From Halorussus aquaticus (GTDB lineage: Archaea > Halobacteriota > Halobacteria > Halobacteriales > Haladaptataceae): a stretch of 64,000 nt of DNA. A program made the position numbers and the translations under genes. Shown piece after piece: positions 24,036 through 32,947 of this stretch (position 1 is the first letter of the stretch; every line of letters begins with the position of its first letter). The notes under the pieces are model-generated. The model made no database searches and was not told the origin of the DNA. It worked only from the letters and a program-made list of their open reading frames with translations. The stretch spans positions 2,976,001 to 3,040,000 of the forward strand of contig NZ_CP100400.1 of assembly GCF_024218795.1 (NCBI RefSeq). Direction: 5' to 3'.

Positions 24036-25226
24036 TCACTGCTCGCCCAGCGCCCGGGCGGTTGCGGCGAGTCCGGCGTCCACGTCCACGTCCGCGCCCT
24101 GCGTGTCGAGGGCGTCGCCGAGCGCCGCCATCAGGTACGAGATAGTCTCGGCGCGCGAGGAGTAACCCATGCATCCGATGCGGAAGATGTCGCCGTCCAA
24201 GTCGCCCAGACCGGTGGCGATTTCGAGGTCGTACCGGTCGATGAGGTAGTCGGTCACGTCGGTGTCGGTGACGCCGTCGGGCACCCGAACCGCGTTGAGA
24301 CTCGGAAGCCAGTAGTCGTCGGGCGCGTTCATCTCCAGTCCCATCGCCTCGACGCCCGCTTTGAGCGCGCTGGCGTTCTCTCGGTGGCGCTCCCAGCGCT
24401 CCTCGATGCCCTCCTCGGCGACGAGGCGGAGCGCCTCCCGGAGCGCGTAGACGTTCGTGATGGGCGCGGTGTGGTGGTACGACCGGTCGTCGCCCCAGTA
24501 GCCTTCGAGCAGCGAGAGGTCGAGGTACCACGACCGGGCGTCCTCCTCCCGTGAGAGCACCTTGTCCATCGCGCGGTCGTTGAGGGTGAGCGGGGCCGCG
24601 CCGGGCGGACACGAGAGACACTTCTGCGGGCCGGAGTACGCCACGTCGATGCCCCAGTCGTCCACCTTCAACTCGACGCCGCCGAGCGACGTCACGGTGT
24701 CCGCGATGACGAGCGCGTCGTGGTCGTGGACCACGTCGGTCAACTCGGACACCTGCGGTTGGAGAACTCCCGTGCTCGTCTCGGCGTGGACGAACCCGAA
24801 CACGTCGGGTTGGTACTCGTCCATCGCTTCGGCCACGTCGGCGGGGGCCAGCGGTTCGCCCCACGGCGCATCGACGTGGACGACTTCACCGCCAGCGCGC
24901 GTCGCCATCTCCTCCATCCGACCGCCGAAGTAGCCGTTGGTCGGCACCAGCATCGTGTCGCCCGGTTCGACGACGTTGCCGATGGCCGCCTCCATCGCGG
25001 CCGACCCGGTGCCCGACACCGGAATCGTCCACTTGTTGTCGGTCCTGAAGGTGTACCGCAGGAGGTCCTGCACCTCGTTCATGATTTCGATGAACGAGGG
25101 GTCGAGGTGGCCGACCAGCGGCGTACTCATCGCGCGAAGCACTCGCGGGTGGACCTCGCTCGGTCCGGGACCCATGAGCGTTCTGTCCGGCGGTGTCAAC
25201 TCGCCAACGTCCGGTTTCTCCACCAT
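24036..25226 (-). CDS. Alanine–glyoxylate / serine–pyruvate aminotransferase family protein
   Basis: 396 residues from ATG 25226. This is a class V PLP aminotransferase: LMGPGPSEVHPRVLRAM at the start, VSGTGSAAMEAAIGNVVEPG for the phosphate loop, ADTVTSLGGVEL with the ring-binding Asp, and SGPQKCLSCPPG with the PLP Lys. The family interconverts alanine/serine and glyoxylate/pyruvate. The start is supported by a TTTTTAAGT TATA-like box about 27 bases upstream on the minus strand (25250–25258). It is a single gene convergent with the small gene at 23636. Confidence 0.92.
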   Translation of the reverse strand: MVEKPDVGELTPPDRTLMGPGPSEVHPRVLRAMSTPLVGHLDPSFIEIMNEVQDLLRYTFRTDNKWTIPVSGTGSAAMEAAIGNVVEPGDTMLVPTNGYFGGRMEEMATRAGGEVVHVDAPWGEPLAPADVAEAMDEYQPDVFGFVHAETSTGVLQPQVSELTDVVHDHDALVIADTVTSLGGVELKVDDWGIDVAYSGPQKCLSCPPGAAPLTLNDRAMDKVLSREEDARSWYLDLSLLEGYWGDDRSYHHTAPITNVYALREALRLVAEEGIEERWERHRENASALKAGVEAMGLEMNAPDDYWLPSLNAVRVPDGVTDTDVTDYLIDRYDLEIATGLGDLDGDIFRIGCMGYSSRAETISYLMAALGDALDTQGADVDVDAGLAATARALGEQ

Positions 25227-25249
25227 GGTGCGTGGTATCCACCCGAGAG

Positions 25250-25258
25250 GACTTAAAA
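25250..25258 (-). promoter_or_regulatory. TATA-like box of the aminotransferase gene
   Basis: On the minus strand TTTTTAAGT precedes the ATG at 25226 by about 28 bases. Confidence 0.55.
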
Positions 25259-25790
25259 AGTTCCACCCGACGTCGCGCGTTATCCCGTTGTTGTGGGCCG
25301 CTCGCGCGGTCGTAACCCGGCGTTGACCCGCCGTGAAGCCACGGACCGCGAGGAAACAGGTCGTTTCCCGGACTGAACGAACAAAACAGTCGCACCGGTT
25401 TATTCGGCACTCCGCTGTACGAGGTAACGCCCCGACGGACGCGATGGGGGCGCGTTCGCCGGGCGAGAAATTCGAAACGGCACGACCGGATTCGAGGACC
25501 GCAGTCCGACGGACGGCCGAGAACGCGCGCACGAGGGCCGAGCTAAACGGGGGAGGTTGGTTCGGCCCCGTGCGGGCACGACGACCACGGCCCGTAGCCG
25601 GGCCGATTCGTCGGCCGCTGCCGTCCTCGGGGGCGTCCCGAGCCGTCTTTTCGGAGGTTCTGCCCGCGAGGCCAGAGTCTGTCTTACCGTGTCCCGTACG
25701 ACCGAGTACGTCGGTCGGAAGGCCAAATTCGGCGTCTCGGAGTCTCTCGTCCCGAATTGTGCGACACAGAGCCACGCTCGCGGGGAGAGG
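25259..25790. other. Long intergenic region, no gene recognised
   Basis: About 530 bases between two divergently transcribed genes. Open frames exist on both strands but their translations are Arg/Ser-rich, typical of GC-rich non-coding frames, and none has a TATA box or a recognisable domain. The right edge carries the promoter of the membrane hydrolase. It is too long for a simple divergent promoter, so an unannotated small RNA or a decayed gene is possible; I see no direct evidence for either. Confidence 0.5.
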
Positions 25791-25800
25791 CTTATATCTC
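25791..25800 (+). promoter_or_regulatory. TATA-like box of the membrane hydrolase gene
   Basis: CTTATATCTC lies about 27 bases before the ATG at 25823. Confidence 0.6.
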
Positions 25801-25822
25801 CCGAGCGTCAACAGTCGCACCC

Positions 25823-26815
25823 ATGATGGTCGGACACGCGATGTTGGCGTTCGCCCTCGCCACCGCCCTGACGGCCCGGCGGTGGCCCGGCGAGCGCGCG
25901 CTGGCGTTCGGCGTCGCCGCGGGCGCGTTCGCGGCGGTCCCGGACGTGGACATGCTCTACGCCGTGTTCGGACTGGCGCAGGTCGGTCTGGCGGGCGTCT
26001 GGACCATGACCGACGCGTTCTGGTCGAGTTCCCACGTCGTCCACCGCGCGGTGACCCACTCGCTCGTCGTCGGCGTGGTCGGGGCCGCGGCCTTCGCCGC
26101 GAGCGTCGCCGGTCGCGGTCCGACAGACGGTGACAGCGCGACCAGCACTGTCGCCGGTCGGTGGTCGCGACTCTTCGCCGTCTCGCTCGTCGCGGGTCTC
26201 ACCGCCGTCGCGTACGTCGAGAGCGGCGCGCTCGGCGGCGCGGTCGTGCTCGCGTTCCTCGTCGCGGGTCTCGTAGTCGCCGCGGTCGCCGCGAGAACCG
26301 CCGCCCTCGGACCGCGCGAGGTGCTCGCCGCCGCGCTGCTCGGTCTCCTCAGTCACCCGTTCGGCGACGTGTTCACCGGCGGGCCGCCCCGGTTCCTCTA
26401 CCCGTTCGACCTGCGACTCCTGACCGAGCGCGTCGTCCTGCTGTCGGACCCGACGCTCAACCTGCTGGCGGTCTTCGGCGTGGAGTTGGCGACGATATGG
26501 CTCGCGGCGCGGGTCTACCTCCACGCCACCGACAGGCGGGTCCTCTCGCACGTGGACACGCGCGCGGCGTTCGGCGTCGCCTACGCCATCGCCGCGGTGG
26601 CGCTCCCCGCGCCGACGATGGAGGTGTCGTACCACTTCGTCTTCTCGGTGCTGGCGGTGGGCGCGGTCGGCGTCGCGCCGAATCTGCTCCCCTCGCGGTC
26701 GGTCCTGTCCGCGGAGTGGGACGAGACCGTGACGTGGGTCGTGACCGGCCTCGCGGCCGTCAGCGTCGCCGTGCTGACCTACACGCTGGTTTACGTGCTG
26801 TCGCCGGTCCTGTGA
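25823..26815 (+). CDS. Membrane-bound metal-dependent hydrolase (YdjM/DUF457-like)
   Basis: 330 residues, ATG 25823 (a second ATG follows at once). Many hydrophobic segments are present (at least seven). Metal-ligand pattern: VGHAM near the N-terminus, AAVPDVDML, then HVVHRAVTHSLV and LGLLSHPFGDVF. These His/Asp sets are the signature of the YdjM/DUF457 family of inner-membrane predicted hydrolases. The substrate is unknown. Composition is extremely Ala/Val-rich. It has its own promoter and starts a run of three membrane protein genes. Confidence 0.85.
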   Translation: MMVGHAMLAFALATALTARRWPGERALAFGVAAGAFAAVPDVDMLYAVFGLAQVGLAGVWTMTDAFWSSSHVVHRAVTHSLVVGVVGAAAFAASVAGRGPTDGDSATSTVAGRWSRLFAVSLVAGLTAVAYVESGALGGAVVLAFLVAGLVVAAVAARTAALGPREVLAAALLGLLSHPFGDVFTGGPPRFLYPFDLRLLTERVVLLSDPTLNLLAVFGVELATIWLAARVYLHATDRRVLSHVDTRAAFGVAYAIAAVALPAPTMEVSYHFVFSVLAVGAVGVAPNLLPSRSVLSAEWDETVTWVVTGLAAVSVAVLTYTLVYVLSPVL

Positions 26816-26840
26816 ACGCTCTCCGTTCCGACACCCCAAC

Positions 26841-26850
26841 CTTTCTTATC
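26841..26850 (+). promoter_or_regulatory. TATA-like box of the paired membrane protein operon
   Basis: CTTTCTTATC lies about 28 bases before the ATG at 26873. Confidence 0.55.
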
Positions 26851-26872
26851 CCCTGTTGTCTACGCCACGAGT

Positions 26873-27478
26873 ATGGCACGCAGTGGGGGGACGCTCGACC
26901 TCGTGGGTAACGAGCGCGTGAACGCCGGACTGGGGTGGGCGCTCGTCGCGTTCCTCGCGCTCGTCGCGACCGAAGAGATACTCGACGGAAACTTGCTGTG
27001 GGCCGGGTTCGCCGCGTTCGTCGCGGCGCTGGCACTGGTCCCCGCGGTCGGCCACCGCGACTGGACAGTCATGCTCCCGTGGGAGGTGTTGGCCCTCGCC
27101 GCGCTCCCGATACTCGGCCGGGCGGTGGCGACCCTGTCGTACACCTCTCGGGTGACGACGTACCTCTCGGTCGCGGCGCTGGCGCTCATCGTCGCGGTCG
27201 AGTTACACCTCTTCACGCCCGTCGAGATGAACCACTGGTTCGCAGTCCTGTTCGTGGTCGTCGCGACGATAGCGGCCGCGGGCATCTGGGCGGTCGTCCA
27301 GTGGCTCTCGGACCTCTATCTCGGCACGGCGTTCCTCCGGTCCGAACATCGGCTCATGTGGGACTTCGTGGCCGCCACCGTCATCGGCGGGATGGCGGGC
27401 GTGGTCTTCGAGTGGTACTTCCGGCGGTTCGCACGGGTCAGTGCGCGACTTCCCGACGGACTGGGTGAGTCCCGATGA
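26873..27478 (+). CDS. Multi-pass membrane protein, paired with next gene
   Basis: 201 residues with five or six hydrophobic segments. Its C-terminal part (MWDFVAATVIGGMAGVVFEWYFRRF) and HWFAVLFVVVATIA resemble in layout the next protein, suggesting distant paralogues of a DUF2238-like type. The stop overlaps the next start as ATGA, so they are translated together and the products may form a heteromer. No function known. Start supported by the TATA box at 26841. Confidence 0.75.
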   Translation: MARSGGTLDLVGNERVNAGLGWALVAFLALVATEEILDGNLLWAGFAAFVAALALVPAVGHRDWTVMLPWEVLALAALPILGRAVATLSYTSRVTTYLSVAALALIVAVELHLFTPVEMNHWFAVLFVVVATIAAAGIWAVVQWLSDLYLGTAFLRSEHRLMWDFVAATVIGGMAGVVFEWYFRRFARVSARLPDGLGESR

Positions 27479-28128
27479 GAGTCCGCGAACGACTCGGGAT
27501 ATCCGAGCGACGACAGGAACTGGTGACCCGCGCGATGGAAGTGGGACTCGTCGGTATCCTCCTCCTCGGACTCTACCGCGGGAACGTCGGCGTCGTGGTC
27601 AACTCGGCCATCGCGCTGGCGGTCACGTTCCTCCCGGCGATGTTGGAGCGCGACTACGACATCCCGATGGACGCCGGACTCACGCTGTGGATTACGACCG
27701 CGGTGTTCCTCCACGCGCTGGGGACTATCGGCCCGTACCGCGACCCCACGCTCTGGTGGTGGGACCACGTGACCCACGTCCTCTCGTCGTCGCTGGTCGC
27801 GGCCATCGGCTACGCGACGACCCGGGCACTCGACGAGCACACCGACGACATCTACTTCCCGCCGCGGTTCACGTTCGTGTTCATCCTCCTGTTCGTCGTG
27901 GCGTTCGGCGTCGTCTGGGAGGTCATCGAGTTCGGCGTGGGCGGCCTCGCGACCGTTCTTGGGAGCGACAAGATACTGACTCAGTTCGGTCTCGAAGACA
28001 CGATGAAAGACCTCCTGTTCGACACGGTCGGCGGCGTGGTCGTCGCGGTCTGGGGCGCGGCCTACCTCTCGGACGTGGTGGGCGCGCTCACCGACCGCCT
28101 GAACGACGAGTCGCCGGGTGCGGAGTGA
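27475..28128 (+). CDS. DUF2238-like membrane protein
   Basis: 217 residues, about six membrane segments. The patterns WWWDHVTHVLSSSLVAAIGY and VVWEVIEFGVGG, then DTMKDLLFDTVGGVVVA contain the conserved D..TH, WEV.E and D..D..G residues of the DUF2238/YjdF group. These may line a membrane site, but activity is unknown. It overlaps the preceding gene by four bases. The C-terminal tail is short and acidic. Confidence 0.8.
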   Translation: MRVRERLGISERRQELVTRAMEVGLVGILLLGLYRGNVGVVVNSAIALAVTFLPAMLERDYDIPMDAGLTLWITTAVFLHALGTIGPYRDPTLWWWDHVTHVLSSSLVAAIGYATTRALDEHTDDIYFPPRFTFVFILLFVVAFGVVWEVIEFGVGGLATVLGSDKILTQFGLEDTMKDLLFDTVGGVVVAVWGAAYLSDVVGALTDRLNDESPGAE

Positions 28129-28173
28129 GTCCGTCGGACTCGGTTCGAGGCGTCCGAGTCGGACGCGTCGCGG

Positions 28174-28860
28174 TCACCGCTCGCTGACGGTGAGTTCGAC
28201 CCCCGGCGGAACGTCCTCCCGGACGAGTTGCCCCGAGAACGCGAATCGGTCGTCGCCGCTGCCGACGCCCCCCTCGACTCTCGTCCCCTCATCGCCGAGG
28301 TCTATCACGTCGTCGACCGCGTCGCTGCTGTCCTCGTTCGGTTCTAACTTTTCGAGGTCTCCGGTCACCCTGAACCGGTAGGTCAGGAACTCGTCGGTGT
28401 CGGGACTCGAGACGACGACCTCCTTCGGGAGTCGTCCGGTGTCCTCTCCGCCCGTGTCTCCCTCGCTCTCGTCGTCGTCTCCTTGCGAGGGACCTCTAAA
28501 CGGTTCGCCGTCCACGAACACCTCCGCCTCGCCGGGACCCTGCCTGTCGAGTCTCTCTATCTCTCCAGTGAAGCGGTAACTGTCACACTTCTCCTTCCAC
28601 ACCTGCCCCTCGACGTAGTCGGGACCGACTTCGTCGTACTCGTCGGTCCGGAACTCGCCGCCCCGCCGTATCTCGCCGCTCACTTCGACCACGAAATTGA
28701 ACGTCGTCTCGGTGGTCGAACAGATAGTGAGTTCCCTGTCGTCCCCGTCCTCGTTCTCGTCTTCTTCCGCGTCCTGTGCGCCAGCAGTGCCCGTCACCCC
28801 GATTCCGGCCAGCCCCACCGTCGAGGCGCTCTTCAGCAGAGCGCGTCGGCTAGGTTGCAT
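28174..28860 (-). CDS. Tat-exported acidic protein of unknown function
   Basis: 228 residues from ATG 28860. A clear Tat signal, MQPSRRALLKSASTVGLAG, with a likely cleavage after TAGAQ (no lipobox). The mature part begins with a very acidic linker, then a beta-rich domain (ELTICSTTETTFNFVVEVSG) with a second similar strand pattern (EVVVSSPDTDEFLTYRFRV). It is probably secreted to the cell surface or medium. I do not recognise a family. Convergent with the membrane protein pair. Confidence 0.78.
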   Translation of the reverse strand: MQPSRRALLKSASTVGLAGIGVTGTAGAQDAEEDENEDGDDRELTICSTTETTFNFVVEVSGEIRRGGEFRTDEYDEVGPDYVEGQVWKEKCDSYRFTGEIERLDRQGPGEAEVFVDGEPFRGPSQGDDDESEGDTGGEDTGRLPKEVVVSSPDTDEFLTYRFRVTGDLEKLEPNEDSSDAVDDVIDLGDEGTRVEGGVGSGDDRFAFSGQLVREDVPPGVELTVSER

Positions 28861-29141
28861 GTTAGACACCACCACACTGGGCGGCAAGTCAGTATTTCAA
28901 GATTTCCTTCGAGTCGCGGATAAAAATCACGTCCGACCGGACAGAGATTCACGCGCGTCGAGTGTGGGGCTATCGCCGAGATGACTCGACCACCCATCTC
29001 GTCGAGACCGTTCGTTCACTCGCCTACGAGAGTGCCGACGCACGGAACTGTTCACCCCAATCTATTTCGGGTTCTCCGTGGATAACCACAGCGGGCATCT
29101 GTGCCGCGGTGCCTGCTACCAAGGATACGGTGAACACAGAC

Positions 29142-29351
29142 ATGGTTTTCAAGAAGATAACGCTCATCGGAACGAGCGACGAGAGCTTCGACGCCGCAGC
29201 GGACGACGCCATCGAACGCGCCGAGGAGACGCTGGAGAACGTCAAGTGGGTCGAGGTAGACGAACTCGGCGTCGAAGTCGCCAACGCGCCCGACCGCCAG
29301 TATCAGGCGGAGGTCACGGTCGCCTTCGAGTTGGAGGAACCGCGAAGCTAA
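29142..29351 (+). CDS. Dodecin (flavin-storage protein)
   Basis: 69 residues, [19 protein letters not shown], with [14 protein letters not shown] carrying the Trp that stacks on flavin and the conserved Q in [14 protein letters not shown]. Dodecins form 12-mers that bind riboflavin or FMN; the archaeal form was first characterised in Halobacterium. Length fits the family (about 65–75). Transcribed alone. Confidence 0.93.
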   Translation: MVFKKITLIGTSDESFDAAADDAIERAEETLENVKWVEVDELGVEVANAPDRQYQAEVTVAFELEEPRS

Positions 29352-29542
29352 CGCGGTCTCCCGCCCTCCTCGTGGTTCGGGCCGGTCGGCGGGTTGAAGT
29401 GACCACACGGAGCGGCGGGGTGACTACAGCACTCAGGAGCGTCGGGGCGGTCAGCGCCGCCCCGCCTCGGATAAACGCTCGGCCGAAGACGTTCGTGAAT
29501 CAGCGTCAAGATTAACACCCCCGGAACCCAATCTAGGTGCAT

Positions 29543-29911
29543 ATGAGTACCGACACCGCACCCGACGGCGACTCCGCGACGGAGATAGAGGTGACGGAGG
29601 GAGCCGCCGAACAGGCCCTCGCGCTGTTGGAGGGCGAGGAGTTGGACACCGGAATCGCCGGTCTCCGACTGTTCGTCCAGCAGGGCGGCTGTGCGGGTCT
29701 CTCGTACGGGATGCGCTTCGACGAGGAACCCGAGGACGACGACACCGTCTACGAGCACCACGGTCTGCGGGTGTTCGTGGACCCCGCGAGCATGAACTAC
29801 ATCGAGGGGAGCGTCGTGGACTACGAGGACGGCCTGCAGGGCGCGGGCTTCCACGTGGACAACCCGAACGTCGTCAGCGAGTGCGGGTGCGGAGAGAGCT
29901 TCCGGACGTAG
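29543..29911 (+). CDS. HesB/IscA-family iron–sulfur cluster assembly accessory protein
   Basis: 122 residues, ATG 29543. The three cysteines that bind Fe or an Fe–S cluster are present: C in VQQGGCAGLSYGM, and the CGC pair in SECGCGESF at the C-terminus. A 15-residue acidic extension precedes the fold. A-type carrier proteins pass clusters to target enzymes. A TATA-like AGATTAACAC lies near 29508–29517. The molybdenum hydroxylase with two 2Fe–2S clusters lies 4.5 kb away, but no operon link is seen. Confidence 0.92.
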   Translation: MSTDTAPDGDSATEIEVTEGAAEQALALLEGEELDTGIAGLRLFVQQGGCAGLSYGMRFDEEPEDDDTVYEHHGLRVFVDPASMNYIEGSVVDYEDGLQGAGFHVDNPNVVSECGCGESFRT

Positions 29912-30010
29912 AACCGCCCTGCACTGTCCTTCTCTCGGGGAGTCCCGTTCTCTCGAACCGTCACGTCTCGGGTCGGGGAGTTCGGGCGGCGTCGAACCGC
30001 CGATGAGCCA

Positions 30011-30018
30011 TTCTTATC
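30011..30018 (+). promoter_or_regulatory. TATA-like box upstream of CNNM gene
   Basis: TTCTTATC, about 28 bases before a pair of ATGs at 30043/30046, not before the annotated transporter start 135 bases further down. Confidence 0.5.
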
Positions 30019-30045
30019 ACGTCGAGAACGCTACGTGAGAGCATG

Positions 30046-30186
30046 ATGCGACACGAGACCGTCGAACCAGTTCCCGGTGGTACTGCGCGCGGCGACTCGT
30101 CCGGCGGGCGACGCTCTCGCCCCGGACCGACGCGGAGGACTGTACCGACGCTGGGGACCGGACCGGCGCGGAGGACCGAATGGTAG
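30046..30186 (+). CDS. Possible small upstream ORF (46 codons) overlapping CNNM start
   Basis: Beginning at ATG 30046 (or 30043), right where a TATA-driven leaderless transcript should start, runs a 46-codon frame rich in Arg, Gly and Pro. It ends at TAG 30184–30186, overlapping the ATG of the transporter at 30180. The frame could be a leader peptide coupling translation, or simply the leader sequence. A near-duplicate (GGACCG[A/G]CGCGGAGGAC) occurs twice within it, at about 30124 and 30160. Coding status is uncertain. Confidence 0.3.
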   Translation: MRHETVEPVPGGTARGDSSGGRRSRPGPTRRTVPTLGTGPARRTEW

Positions 30187-31574
30187 ACCTCGTCTTCTCG
30201 ACCGCGCGAATTCTGCTCGCGCTCTTTCTGGTGGTACTGAACGGCTTCTTCGTGGCCACGGAGTTCGCGTTCGTCCGCATCCGGTCTACCACCGTCGAGT
30301 CGCTCGTCGAGGAGGGCAAACCGGGCGCGACCACGTTGCAGGCGGCCATCGACAACCTCGACGACTACCTCGCGGTGACCCAGCTCGGTATCACCATCGC
30401 GTCGCTGGGTCTCGGGTGGATCGGCGAACCGGCCGTGGCGGCGGTTCTCGAACCGGTTATCGGACCGTTCCTGCCGACGAATCTCGTCCACCTCGTCTCC
30501 TTCGCCGTGGGGTTCGGTCTCATCACGTTCCTCCACGTCGTCTTCGGCGAACTCGCGCCCAAGACCATCGCCATCGCGCGGGCCGAGCGGGTCTCGCTCT
30601 TGGCCGCGCCGCCGATGAAGTTCTTCTACTACCTGTTCGTCCCGGGCATCATCGTGTTCAACGGCACGGCCAACGCCTTCACCCGAATGCTCGGCGTCCC
30701 GCCGGTGTCCGAGACCGAGGAGAGCCTCGAAGAGGAGGAACTGCTGATGGTGTTGACGCGCTCGGGCAATCAGGGTCACATCGACAAAGAGGAGGTCGAC
30801 ATGATAGAGCGGGTGTTCGACCTCGACGACGTCTCGGTCCGCGAGGTCATGGTCCCGCGCCCGGACGTGGTGAGCGTCCCGTCGGACCTCCCGCTGTCGG
30901 ACCTCCGCGAACTGATAATCGAATCGGGGCACACGCGCTATCCGGTCGTGGACGCCGGGGACAGCGACCAAGCCGTCGGATTCGTGGACGTGAAGGACGT
31001 GCTTCGGGCGGGCGAGTCCGACGACGAGACCGGCGAGTTCGTGACCGCCGGGGACCTCGCGCGGGACCTGCCCGTCGTCCCGGAGACCGGCCGGGTCAAC
31101 GACCTCCTCACCGAGTTCCAAGACGAGCAGAGCCAGATGGCCGCGGTCATCGACGAGTGGGGGTCGTTCGAGGGCATCGTGACCGTCGAGGACCTCGTGG
31201 AGGTAGTCGTCGGCGACATCCGCGACGAGTTCGACGTGGACCACCGCGAACCGTCCATCGACACCCGAAGCGACGGGGCCTACACCGTGGACGGCGGTCT
31301 CGCGGTCACGGAGCTCAACCAGACGCTCAACGCCGACTTCGAGGTGGCTGACTTCGACACCGTCGGCGGACTCGTACTGGACCGACTCGGGCGCGCGCCG
31401 GAGGTCGGCGACCGAGTCGAGACCGACGGCTACTACCTCGAGGTGGCCGAGGTGGACGGCGCTCGAATCTCCACGGTCGTCGTCCGCGAGAAGGAGGCCG
31501 AGAGAGCGGACGGCGGAGACGGCGAGGAGAACGAGGACGCCACGGAACGCGCCGACACTCCGGAAGGCGAGTAG
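30180..31574 (+). CDS. CNNM/CorC-family membrane protein (DUF21 + CBS pair + CorC_HlyC)
   Basis: 464 residues. N-terminal DUF21 transmembrane domain (about 1–180) with FFVATEFAFVRIR, then LGWIGEPAV and HVVFGELAPKTIAI. Two CBS domains occupy about 205–325 (REVMVPRPDVVSVP, and EFQDEQSQMAAVIDEWGSFEG, which is the family hallmark). The C-terminal CorC_HlyC domain (about 355–435) has GGLAVTELNQTL. The family moves Mg2+ or Co2+ or exports cations; direction is not predictable. The acidic tail is a haloarchaeal feature. Confidence 0.92.
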   Translation: MVDLVFSTARILLALFLVVLNGFFVATEFAFVRIRSTTVESLVEEGKPGATTLQAAIDNLDDYLAVTQLGITIASLGLGWIGEPAVAAVLEPVIGPFLPTNLVHLVSFAVGFGLITFLHVVFGELAPKTIAIARAERVSLLAAPPMKFFYYLFVPGIIVFNGTANAFTRMLGVPPVSETEESLEEEELLMVLTRSGNQGHIDKEEVDMIERVFDLDDVSVREVMVPRPDVVSVPSDLPLSDLRELIIESGHTRYPVVDAGDSDQAVGFVDVKDVLRAGESDDETGEFVTAGDLARDLPVVPETGRVNDLLTEFQDEQSQMAAVIDEWGSFEGIVTVEDLVEVVVGDIRDEFDVDHREPSIDTRSDGAYTVDGGLAVTELNQTLNADFEVADFDTVGGLVLDRLGRAPEVGDRVETDGYYLEVAEVDGARISTVVVREKEAERADGGDGEENEDATERADTPEGE

Positions 31575-31589
31575 GCGACGCGGACGGTC

Positions 31590-32864
31590 TCAGTCCTCGA
31601 AACGCTTCCTGACGCTCTCGGCGTGGGCCTCCAGACCCTCGGCTTCCGCGAGCGTCGTAATCGTCTCCGACAGGTCGCCGAGCGCCGCTCGGTCGAGTCG
31701 CTGAACCGTGGTCGAACGCAGGAAGGTGTCGACCGACAGGCCGCCCGCTATCTTCGCCACGCCGTTGGTCGGCAGGACGTGGTTCGTGCCGCTGGCGTAG
31801 TCGCCCGCCGCGACGGGGGTGTAGGGACCGAGGAAGACGCTGCCCGCGCTGTCGATGCGGTCCAGAATCTCCTCGTCGTCGTCGGCCTGAATGGAGAGGT
31901 GCTCGGCGGCGTACTCCTCGGCGAACAGGACGGCCTCGCTGGGCGAACGCGCGAGCAGGACGCCGCTCTCGTCGCTTTCGAGGGCCTCGCGCGCGACCTC
32001 GGCGCGTTCGCGGTCCGCGACCTGTCTCTCGACTTCCTCGGCGATTGCCGCCGCCGTCTCGTCGTGGTGGGTCACCGCCACGACCGACGCCTCGGGGTCG
32101 TGTTCGGCCTGCGCTACGAGGTCCGCCGCGACGAACTCGGGGGTCGCCGTCTCGTCGGCCACGACGAGGAGTTCGCTCGGTCCTGCGAGGAAGTCGATGG
32201 CCACGTCGCCCTGCACCTCGGCCTTCGCCGCGGTGACCCACTTGTTTCCGGGACCGACTATCTTCTGCACGCGGTCTATCTGCTCGGTGCCGTACGCGAG
32301 CGCGGCGACCGCCTGCGCGCCGCCGACGTTGAACACCCGGTCTGCGCCAGCGGCGTGGACGGCCGCGAGCGTCGCCGGGTTCATCTCCTCGGCGGGCGGG
32401 GTCGCCACCGCGACCTGTTCGACGCCCGCGACCTTCGCCGGAATCACGCCCATCAGCGCGCTGGAGGGGTAGGCCGCGGCCCCGCCGGGGACGTACACCC
32501 CGACGCGCTCGATGGGCCGGAACCGACGCCCGAGTTCCCGGCCGTCGGAGAACTCGCGTCGCCAGTCCTCGGGGAGTTGGGCCTCGTGGAACTCCCGGAC
32601 GTTGTCCGCCGCGGTCTCGATGGCCTCTCGGGTCTCGTCGTCTATCTCCTCGTAGGCGCGCTCAACTTCGTCGGTGACGTCGAGGTTGCCGACCGAGACG
32701 CCGTCGAACTCCTCGCAGAACTCCCGGACGGCCACGTCGCCCTCAGTCCGGACCCGCGAAACGATGTCGCGCACGTCGTCGCGGACGCCCTCGATGCCAG
32801 CGTCGCGGTCGAACAGCGCCTGCCGGTCGTCGGGACCGAGGTCCGCCAACTCTTGAACGTTCAT
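31590..32864 (-). CDS. hisD: Histidinol dehydrogenase
   Basis: 424 residues from ATG 32864 (MNVQELADLG). It catalyses the last two steps of histidine synthesis, histidinol to histidine, with NAD and Zn. Family marks: VYVPGGAAAYPSSALMGVIP, NVGGAQAVAALAYGT, KIVGPGNKWVTAAKAEV, DFLAGPSELLVVAD, AQAEHDPEA (metal ligands) and YAAEHLSIQ. It stands alone, as his genes do in many haloarchaea. Convergent with the CNNM gene and followed upstream by an esterase on the same strand. Confidence 0.95.
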   Translation of the reverse strand: MNVQELADLGPDDRQALFDRDAGIEGVRDDVRDIVSRVRTEGDVAVREFCEEFDGVSVGNLDVTDEVERAYEEIDDETREAIETAADNVREFHEAQLPEDWRREFSDGRELGRRFRPIERVGVYVPGGAAAYPSSALMGVIPAKVAGVEQVAVATPPAEEMNPATLAAVHAAGADRVFNVGGAQAVAALAYGTEQIDRVQKIVGPGNKWVTAAKAEVQGDVAIDFLAGPSELLVVADETATPEFVAADLVAQAEHDPEASVVAVTHHDETAAAIAEEVERQVADRERAEVAREALESDESGVLLARSPSEAVLFAEEYAAEHLSIQADDDEEILDRIDSAGSVFLGPYTPVAAGDYASGTNHVLPTNGVAKIAGGLSVDTFLRSTTVQRLDRAALGDLSETITTLAEAEGLEAHAESVRKRFED

Positions 32865-32947
32865 GGACTGGGTTTCGGAGTGCGGGCGAAAAACGGTTTC
32901 CTTCCGGCGGGACGTCGATGCTCCTCGTCCGACCGTCGTCGGTTCGG

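Noticed and set aside
25333..26133. 266-codon plus-strand frame in the 25.3–26.1 kb gap
   Set aside because: Arg-rich non-coding translation that overlaps the well-supported hydrolase gene in another frame.
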